Origin: Nevskiaceae bacterium
GTDB lineage: Bacteria; Pseudomonadota; Gammaproteobacteria; Nevskiales; Nevskiaceae
Reading direction: 5' to 3'
DNA: 33,635 nucleotides
Assembly: GCA_021731445.1 (NCBI GenBank)
Contig: JAKFXK010000014.1
Coordinates: 1 to 33,635, forward strand
Of the stretch, positions 28,121-33,635 are shown in pieces. Numbering within the stretch: the stretch's first letter is position 1; the number at the start of each line of letters is the position of its first letter. The position numbers and the translations under genes were made by a program. Below the pieces are notes generated by a model that was not told the origin of the DNA, made no database searches, and saw nothing but the letters and a program-made list of their open reading frames with translations.

Positions 28121-29778
28121 GCCGGCCGCAACGCCTCGGCGAGCAGAGCGCGCAGGGTAGCGAGTGTGTCGGCCTCGGCCAGCGGCTTGTCCTTGCGCCA
28201 GCGCAGCATGCGCGGGAAGCGCACGGCAATGCCGCTCTTGTGTCGCGGACTCAAGCCGATGCCCTCGAAGCCCAGCTCGAACACCTGCGTCGGCGTGACG
28301 CTGCGCACCGGCCCGAACTTGTCGATGGTGGTGCGCCGCACGATGGCATCGACCTGGCGCATCTCCTCGTCGGTGAGGCCGGAGTAGGCCTTGGCGAAGG
28401 GCACCAGCTTGCGCTCGGCGTTCTCAGGCCCGGAGTCCCACACCGCGAAGGTGAAATCGCTGTAGAGGCTGGCGCGCCGGCCATGACCGCGCTGGGCGTA
28501 GAGCAGCACTGCATCAACGCTGTAGGGCTCGATCTTCCACTTCCACCAGACTCCGACGTCCTTGGTGCGGCCGACGCCGTAGTGCGCGTCGCGGGCCTTC
28601 AGCATCAGGCCTTCGACGCCGAGCGCGCGCGAGGTTTCGCGCTGGCGTTCGAGGTCGGCCCAGTCGGCACCTTGCAGCAGCGGCGAGAGCTGCAACTGCG
28701 GTTGTGCTGCGGCGGCCACCAGCGGTTCGAGCTGCGCACGGCGCAGTGTCTGTGCCTGTAGGCGGAAGTCCGCGCCCTGCCATTCGAGCAGGTCGTAGGC
28801 GAGTAGTGCGACCGGCACTTTCTGCAGCAGCGCGGCACTCAGGGTCTTGCGGCCGATGCGCTGTTGCAGCAGGGCGAAGGGCTGCACGCGGTCGTCCTTC
28901 CACACCACGATCTCGCCGTCGAGCACACAGCCGTCTGGAAGGTGCGCGACGAGCGCGGCGAGCTCCGGAAAGCGTTCGGTGACCAGCTCCTCGCCCCGTG
29001 ACCAAAGCCAGAGCTGGCCCTCGCGCTTGACCAGCTGGGCGCGGATGCCATCCCATTTCCATTCGATCTGCCAATGATGGGGCGGGCCGAGTGCCGCCTC
29101 GAACTCGGCGACCGGCAGGTTGAGCGCATGGGCGAGAAAGAACGGGTAGGGCTGGCCCAGATCGCGCTCGTCGGCGGCACCCTCCTGGGCACTCGCCACC
29201 AGGCGCTGGAAATGCGCCGGCGTCGGTCGCGCCGAGAGGTCGGTGTAGCCCACCAGCCGCTGTGCGATGCGCTTGGCATCGACGCCGGTGAGTGCTGCGA
29301 GTGCGCGCGTCACCAAGAGCTTGGAAACGCCGACGCGGAAGCTGCCGGTGATTAGCTTGATGCAGACCAAGAGGCTCGCGCGGTCGAGCGACTGCAACAG
29401 CGGCAGCAGGCGCTCCAGCAGCAGCTCCGGCGCCAAGCCGCGCAGTGGTAGCAACTTCTGCTCGACCCAGGACGCCAGACTGTCGTTGCCGGTGCCGGCG
29501 TTCTCCGGCAGCAGCAGGGTGATGGTTTCGGCGAGATCGCCCACCGCCTGGTAGCTCTCCTCGAATAGCCAATCGGAAAGTCCGGAGGCGCTGATCGCCA
29601 GCTCGCGCAACACTTTCGTAGGCACCAGCTGGCGCGGCCGACCGCCGGCCAGGAAATACACCGCCCAGGCCGCGTCGGCGGCGCTGGCGCTGTCGAAATA
29701 GGCTTGCAACGCCGCCAGCTTGGCATTGCTGCCGGTGGTGGCGTCGAGGCGCGCGTAGAGATCGGCGAAGGCTTTCAT
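28117..29778 (-). CDS. ATP-dependent DNA ligase (ligase-associated damage response type)
   Basis: Seals DNA nicks using ATP, in addition to the NAD-dependent LigA expected elsewhere in the genome. The 553-aa protein, starting [16 protein letters not shown], has an N-terminal DNA-binding domain, nucleotidyltransferase motif [12 protein letters not shown] with adenylated Lys241, motif [11 protein letters not shown], motif [10 protein letters not shown], motif V WWKWKIE, and an OB fold ending with [11 protein letters not shown] (motif VI region). The frame is open far upstream inside the exonuclease gene, but the start is placed at 29778 by family fit and by the 4-nt overlap with that gene, the same arrangement as the other two junctions. 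Confidence 0.96.
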   Translation of the reverse strand: MKAFADLYARLDATTGSNAKLAALQAYFDSASAADAAWAVYFLAGGRPRQLVPTKVLRELAISASGLSDWLFEESYQAVGDLAETITLLLPENAGTGNDSLASWVEQKLLPLRGLAPELLLERLLPLLQSLDRASLLVCIKLITGSFRVGVSKLLVTRALAALTGVDAKRIAQRLVGYTDLSARPTPAHFQRLVASAQEGAADERDLGQPYPFFLAHALNLPVAEFEAALGPPHHWQIEWKWDGIRAQLVKREGQLWLWSRGEELVTERFPELAALVAHLPDGCVLDGEIVVWKDDRVQPFALLQQRIGRKTLSAALLQKVPVALLAYDLLEWQGADFRLQAQTLRRAQLEPLVAAAAQPQLQLSPLLQGADWADLERQRETSRALGVEGLMLKARDAHYGVGRTKDVGVWWKWKIEPYSVDAVLLYAQRGHGRRASLYSDFTFAVWDSGPENAERKLVPFAKAYSGLTDEEMRQVDAIVRRTTIDKFGPVRSVTPTQVFELGFEGIGLSPRHKSGIAVRFPRMLRWRKDKPLAEADTLATLRALLAEALRPA

Positions 29779-30812
29779 GGTGCGGCTTCGACCGTTTCGG
29801 CGGCCGCCGCAGAGGCGACGTTCTCCGCCTCCTCGTCGCCGTATTCTGTGTTGAAGCCGTGCGCTTGCAGGCCCTGCTCGCGCAGCCAGCGCACCATGAC
29901 GTTGACCTGACCGTGAGTGACGAACACCCGCTCTGCTCCGGTGGCGGAGATGGCCTTCTGCAGGCCCGGCCAGTCGGCATGGTCGGACATCACGAAGCCG
30001 CGATCCACGCCGCGCCGGCGGCGGGTGCCGCGCAACTGCATCCAGCCCGAGGCGAAGCCGTCGGCGTAGTCGCCGAAGCGGCGCATCCAAGGGCTGCCCT
30101 GCGCCGACGGCGGCGCGAGCACGATGGCGCGGCGCAGTTCGGCGGCGTCGGTGATTTCGCCCAGGTAGCGCGAGGCGGGCAGGGCGACGCCGGCTTCGCG
30201 GTAGAGCGCGCTCAGCGGTTCCACCGCGCCATGCGAGACGATTGGCCCGATGCCGGTATCAAGGCCGGAAAGCACTCGCTGCGCCTTGCCGAAGGCATAG
30301 CAGAACAAAACGCTGGTGCGGCCCGCCTCGGCATTCGCACGCCACCAGGTGTTGATGTCCGCAAACAGCTGGGGTTGCGGCATCCACCGATAGATCGGTA
30401 GGCCGAAGGTGGATTCGGTGATGAAAGTGTGGCAGCGCACCGGTTCGAACGGCGCGCAGGTGCCGTCGTCGTCCAGTTTGTAGTCGCCGGACGCAACCCA
30501 GACCTCACCTTGGTATTCCAGTCGAACCTGCGCCGAGCCAAGCACGTGGCCGGCAGGATGCAGGCTCAAGGTGACGCCGTCGTGGACGAGCGACTCGCCG
30601 TAGTCCAGCAATTGCAGATCGATGTCGGTACCGAGCCGCTTGTGCAGAATGCCGCCCCCCGGCCGTGCCGCCAGATAGTGCTGATTACCGCTGCGGGCAT
30701 GGTCGCTGTGGCCGTGGGTGATGACCGCTCGGTCCACCGGCCGCCAGGGGTCGATGTAGAAATTGCCCGGTGGGCAATACAGACCTTCGGGGCGTGCGAC
30801 GACGAGATCCAT
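29775..30812 (-). CDS. Ligase-associated metallo-beta-lactamase/beta-CASP exonuclease
   Basis: First gene of the repair operon. The 345-aa protein belongs to the metallo-beta-lactamase/beta-CASP nucleases (the fold of SNM1/Artemis and CPSF-73). It has the zinc motif THGHSDH (His33, His35, Asp37, His38), PAGHVLGSAQV, a metal-binding SGDYK, FITESTFGLP, the beta-CASP segment, and SDHADWPGL and VFVTHGQ near the end. Older annotation calls this family an mRNA 3'-end processing factor; the genomic context argues for DNA ends as substrate. GGAA lies before the ATG. The C-terminus is Ala/Glu-rich and probably disordered. Confidence 0.94.
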   Translation of the reverse strand: MDLVVARPEGLYCPPGNFYIDPWRPVDRAVITHGHSDHARSGNQHYLAARPGGGILHKRLGTDIDLQLLDYGESLVHDGVTLSLHPAGHVLGSAQVRLEYQGEVWVASGDYKLDDDGTCAPFEPVRCHTFITESTFGLPIYRWMPQPQLFADINTWWRANAEAGRTSVLFCYAFGKAQRVLSGLDTGIGPIVSHGAVEPLSALYREAGVALPASRYLGEITDAAELRRAIVLAPPSAQGSPWMRRFGDYADGFASGWMQLRGTRRRRGVDRGFVMSDHADWPGLQKAISATGAERVFVTHGQVNVMVRWLREQGLQAHGFNTEYGDEEAENVASAAAAETVEAAP

Positions 30813-30942
30813 TGTGAGTTCCGCGACGGAGACCGAAACAGTGCCATGGGTCAGATGAAGCGATGCCGTACCGCCGTTGCCAAAGCGTCATGGCGCGGCC
30901 TGCAGCCATGTTGCGCTGCGTCATTGCGCCTGCCCGCTGCGT

Positions 30943-30948
30943 TACAAT
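30943..30948 (+). promoter_or_regulatory. Possible -10 element of the ndk operon
   Basis: TACAAT lies 93 nt before the ndk start. A -35 at standard spacing is not convincing. The resulting leader would contain the palindrome at 30970-30985. Confidence 0.4.
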
Positions 30949-30969
30949 GCCAACCCCGCGACGTTTTCA

Positions 30970-30985
30970 GGCCCGATATCGGGCC
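30970..30985. repeat. 16-bp perfect palindrome in the ndk leader
   Basis: GGCCCGATATCGGGCC is fully self-complementary and is immediately overlapped by a second 10-bp palindrome, GGGCCGGCCC (30981-30990). It lies between the possible -10 and ndk, so it could be a protein-binding site or a leader RNA structure. Confidence 0.6.
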
Positions 30986-31041
30986 GGCCCAGGATTTTTC
31001 AGGGCGGCGCGCGTCCAACCCTCGTAACGAAGACTAAACAC

Positions 31042-31473
31042 ATGGCAATCGAACGCACCCTTTCCATCCTGAAGCCCGACGCCGTCGGCAAGAACAAGAT
31101 CGGCGCCATCATCCAGCGCCTCGAAGGCGCGGGCCTCAAGGTCATCGCCGCGCGTATGAAGCACCTCACCCAGGGCGAGGCGGAGGGCTTCTATGCCGTC
31201 CATAGGGAGCGTGGGTTCTTCGGCGATCTGGTCAAGTTCATGACTTCCGGCCCGGTCATGGTGATGGCGCTCGAAGGCGAGAACGCGGTGCAGGTTTACC
31301 GTGATGTGATGGGAGCGACCAATCCGAAGAACGCCGCGCCCGGCACCATCCGCGCCGACTTCGCCGATTCCATCGACGAGAACGCCGCCCACGGTAGCGA
31401 CTCCCTCGAAAACGCCAAGAACGAAATCTCGTATTTCTTCCGCGTTACCGAGCTCTGCCCGCGCACCCGCTGA
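31042..31473 (+). CDS. ndk: Nucleoside diphosphate kinase
   Basis: Transfers the gamma phosphate between nucleoside triphosphates and diphosphates through a phosphohistidine. The 143-aa product starts [18 protein letters not shown], has [18 protein letters not shown], and carries catalytic His117 in NAAHGSDS; length and spacing are standard. The 55 open codons upstream do not belong to the family. It heads the ndk-rlmN-pilW-rodZ series; rlmN starts one base after its stop. Confidence 0.98.
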   Translation: MAIERTLSILKPDAVGKNKIGAIIQRLEGAGLKVIAARMKHLTQGEAEGFYAVHRERGFFGDLVKFMTSGPVMVMALEGENAVQVYRDVMGATNPKNAAPGTIRADFADSIDENAAHGSDSLENAKNEISYFFRVTELCPRTR

Positions 31474-31474
31474 G

Positions 31475-32602
31475 ATGAGCGAAAACGCGCCCATTGCCAC
31501 TGCGATCCTGCCGACAGTCAATCTGTTCGGCCTGGATCGCACGGCATTGCGCGCGCTGTTTGCGGAGCGGGGGGAGAAACCCTTCCGCGCCGATCAGGTG
31601 ATGCAGTGGATCTACCGTCGGGGTCTCGATGACTTCGACGGCATGACCAATGTGGCGAAGGATCTGCGCGAACGGATGAAGCAGTGGTTCTCCATCCAGA
31701 CGCCGGAGCTGATCGCCGAGCAGACCTCCACCGATGGCACCCGCAAATGGGTGCTTCGCCTGGATGGCGGCAATGCCGTCGAAACCGTTTACATCCCCGA
31801 AGACAATCGCGGCACGCTCTGCATCAGCTCGCAGGTGGGCTGTGCCATGGACTGCTCGTTCTGTTCGACGGGCAAGCAGGGCTTCAACCGCAACATGACC
31901 ACGGCGGAAATCATTGCCCAGGTCTGGTTCGTGGCCAAGGCGCTCGGCAGCGACTTCCAGAACGAGCGCGTGATCTCGAATGTGGTGTTCATGGGCATGG
32001 GCGAGCCGATGGCCAACTACCAGCCGGTGGTCACGGCTATCCGCATCCTGCTCGACGACTTCGGCTTCGGCCTGTCGAAGCGCCGCGTCACGGTCAGCAC
32101 TTCCGGTCTCGTCCCGTTCATGGATCGTCTGCGCGAGGATGTGGATGTGGCACTCGCTGTCTCACTGCACGCGCCCAACGACGATCTGCGCGACGAGTTG
32201 GTGCCGATCAACCGCAAATATCCGTTGGGCGAGCTGATGGACGCCTGCCACCGCTACACCCAGGGCAAGGGACCCAAGGCGCACATCGTCTATGAGTACG
32301 TGATGCTCGATGGCGTCAACGACTCGCTTGGCCACGCCAAGGAGCTGGCCAGACTGCTGGGCAATCTGCCGGCCAAGATCAATCTCATTCCCTTCAATCC
32401 CTTTCCCAAGGCAGGCTACAAGCGCTCGCCCTCGGAACGCATCCGTGCCTTCGCCGAGTATCTGCGCAGCCGCGACATCGTCTGCACCACCCGCAAGACG
32501 CGTGGCGACGACATCGACGCCGCCTGCGGCCAGTTGGTGGGCGAGGTCATGTCAAAGCAGAAAAACCGCCTTTCGAACATTGCGGTACAGGTGTCGCCAT
32601 GA
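31475..32602 (+). CDS. rlmN: Dual-specificity 23S rRNA A2503 / tRNA A37 C2-methyltransferase
   Basis: Radical SAM enzyme that methylates C2 of A2503 in 23S rRNA and of A37 in some tRNAs. The 375-aa protein has the radical SAM cysteines Cys123, Cys127 and Cys130 in VGCAMDCSFC, the methyl-carrying and resolving cysteines at Cys351 (GDDIDAACGQL) and Cys116 (GTLCISSQ), and FMGMGEPMANY. These correspond to the E. coli residues 125/129/132, 355 and 118. It lies 1 nt after ndk and overlaps pilW by 4 nt. Confidence 0.98.
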   Translation: MSENAPIATAILPTVNLFGLDRTALRALFAERGEKPFRADQVMQWIYRRGLDDFDGMTNVAKDLRERMKQWFSIQTPELIAEQTSTDGTRKWVLRLDGGNAVETVYIPEDNRGTLCISSQVGCAMDCSFCSTGKQGFNRNMTTAEIIAQVWFVAKALGSDFQNERVISNVVFMGMGEPMANYQPVVTAIRILLDDFGFGLSKRRVTVSTSGLVPFMDRLREDVDVALAVSLHAPNDDLRDELVPINRKYPLGELMDACHRYTQGKGPKAHIVYEYVMLDGVNDSLGHAKELARLLGNLPAKINLIPFNPFPKAGYKRSPSERIRAFAEYLRSRDIVCTTRKTRGDDIDAACGQLVGEVMSKQKNRLSNIAVQVSP

Positions 32603-33309
32603 AAGGGCTGGCTCTGCTTGCACCGCTGTGGCTGGTGGCTTGCGTGACCTCGACCACCGGTGCCCCGAACGCCGAAACCAATCTCGACGAGGCTGCCCGC
32701 ACCAATACCTCGCTGGCGGTGGAGTACGCCCGCAACGGCAACATGGAGCTGGCGATGGAAAAAGTCCTGCGCGCGCTGTCGCAGGACGACCGCTATGCGC
32801 CCGCGCACTCGACCATTGCCCTGCTCTATGCGCAGCGCGGCGACGAGGCCGAGGCGATCAAGCATTACCGCCGGGCGATTTCGCTGGATTCCAGCGATCT
32901 TTTCACGCGCAACAATTTCGCCATCTTCCAGTGCGAACGCGGACGCACCGAAGATGCGCTGGAAATGTTCGAGAGCGTGGCCCGCGACAAAGGCTACAAG
33001 GCCCGTGACGAGGCGCTGCTGAACGCCGGGGTCTGCGCCAACCGTGCAGAGCTGCTGGATCAGGCCGAGCGCTACTTCCGTGAGGCATTACTGCTCAAGC
33101 CCGAAAGCCCGGAGGCCCTGCTGCAGCTGGCAGCGCTGGCGGCCAAGAAGCAGGACTGGCTCAGGGTGCGGGCCTTCGTCCAGCGCCGCAACCAGGTTGC
33201 AAAGCCCTCCGCGCAATCGCTCAATCTGGCCTTGCGTGCAGAGCACGCGCTGGGTGATTCGCTGGAAGCCGAACGCCTCAGGCGCCAGCTGCAGCGCGAT
33301 TTTCCGTGA
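32599..33309 (+). CDS. pilW: Type IV pilus assembly lipoprotein PilW/PilF
   Basis: Outer-membrane lipoprotein that acts as pilotin or assembly factor for the PilQ secretin in type IV pilus systems. The 236-aa protein starts with a lipoprotein signal ending in lipobox LVAC (acylated Cys15). It is followed by TPR repeats (about residues 35-190), for example YAPAHSTIALLYAQRGDEAE and AERYFREALLLKPESPEAL. The position between rlmN and rodZ is the classic location of pilW/pilF. The start overlaps the rlmN stop (ATGA). PilF is the name used in Pseudomonas. Confidence 0.93.
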   Translation: MKGLALLAPLWLVACVTSTTGAPNAETNLDEAARTNTSLAVEYARNGNMELAMEKVLRALSQDDRYAPAHSTIALLYAQRGDEAEAIKHYRRAISLDSSDLFTRNNFAIFQCERGRTEDALEMFESVARDKGYKARDEALLNAGVCANRAELLDQAERYFREALLLKPESPEALLQLAALAAKKQDWLRVRAFVQRRNQVAKPSAQSLNLALRAEHALGDSLEAERLRRQLQRDFP

Positions 33310-33379
33310 GCGATGCAGGCGACCGGGGCGGTTCCGACTACAATCTCGCACTTATCCAGCAGCCCCTTTCCTGCGGCCC

Positions 33380-33635
33380 ATGACCGGCACCACTGAATCA
33401 TCCAACGACGCCCCTGTCTCCAGCGGTCCCGGCCGCCTGGTGCGGCAGGCCCGCGAAAAAACCGGCCTCTCCATCGAAGACCTGGCAGCGCAGATCAAGC
33501 TCGCGCGCGGCACGCTCGATGCCATCGAGCGCGATGACTTTGCCCAGCTCAACGAGCCGGTCTATGTGCGCGGCTACTACCGCAAGCTCTCGAAAGTGCT
33601 GCCGGTCACCGAGACCGAGTTGCTCACCGCCTACG
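33380..33635 (+). CDS. rodZ: Cytoskeletal/HTH protein RodZ, N-terminal part
   Basis: Only 85 codons lie in the window; the gene runs off the right edge. The visible part starts MTGTTESSNDAPVS and has an Xre-type helix-turn-helix domain: GRLVRQAREKTGLSIEDLAAQ, IKLARGTLDAIERDDF, and the RodZ-typical VYVRGYYRKLSKVL. RodZ links MreB filaments to the inner membrane and controls rod shape. The membrane helix and periplasmic domain cannot be seen here. A TACAAT at 33339-33344, upstream of the ATG, may be a separate promoter. Confidence 0.9.
   Translation, partial: MTGTTESSNDAPVSSGPGRLVRQAREKTGLSIEDLAAQIKLARGTLDAIERDDFAQLNEPVYVRGYYRKLSKVLPVTETELLTAY

Overview
This is a GC-rich, gene-dense chromosomal segment from a proteobacterium. 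Synteny points to the Beta/Gammaproteobacteria: suhB divergent from trmJ and followed by cysE and Fe-S genes; queA, tgt, yajC, secD, secF; and ndk-rlmN-pilW-rodZ. The trmJ-cysE linkage together with DUF1329/DUF1302 genes suggests a betaproteobacterium, perhaps of Rhodocyclales type, but that assignment is an inference. There are no rRNA genes, CRISPR arrays, phage genes or insertion-sequence transposases. No stretch over 300 bases lacks a gene.

Layout. (1) 1-2072, minus: hybrid sensor histidine kinase whose 3' end is lost in a perfect 44-bp fold-back at the window edge, probably a contig-end artefact. (2) 2204-4289, minus: cysS and a Nudix hydrolase. (3) 4379-4510: tRNA-Leu(CAA) and a terminator hairpin whose stem reaches back into the tRNA 3' end. 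(4) 4615-7225: queA and tgt (queuosine), with a small membrane-protein gene on the other strand between them. (5) 7230-15996: an accessory block between tgt and yajC, holding a zinc metallopeptidase, a glutathione peroxidase, a long acyl-CoA dehydrogenase, two tandem DUF1329 genes and a long DUF1302 outer-membrane gene. (6) 16077-19362: yajC-secD-secF, with a REP-like inverted repeat between secD and secF. (7) 19426-24850: suhB, then trmJ-cysE-nifS1-nifS2::iscU-like-iscA, an unusual Fe-S assembly operon. (8) 24867-30812, minus: the four-gene ligase-associated DNA repair operon (exonuclease, ligase, Lhr-type helicase, PdeM phosphoesterase), every junction a 4-nt overlap. (9) 31042 to the right edge: ndk-rlmN-pilW-rodZ (rodZ cut off by the window).

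How it works together. Much of the window is housekeeping: tRNA charging and modification (cysS, queA, tgt, trmJ, rlmN), protein export (yajC-secDF), cysteine and Fe-S supply (cysE and the desulfurases), nucleotide balance (ndk), and pilus and cell shape (pilW, rodZ). Three places merit attention. The first is the desulfurase/IscU-like fusion, whose scaffold domain has lost one of three ligand cysteines, the neighbouring aspartate and the HscA-binding motif. The second is the DUF1329-DUF1329-DUF1302/acyl-CoA dehydrogenase block, which looks like an envelope system for a hydrophobic substrate. The third is the intact DNA repair operon.
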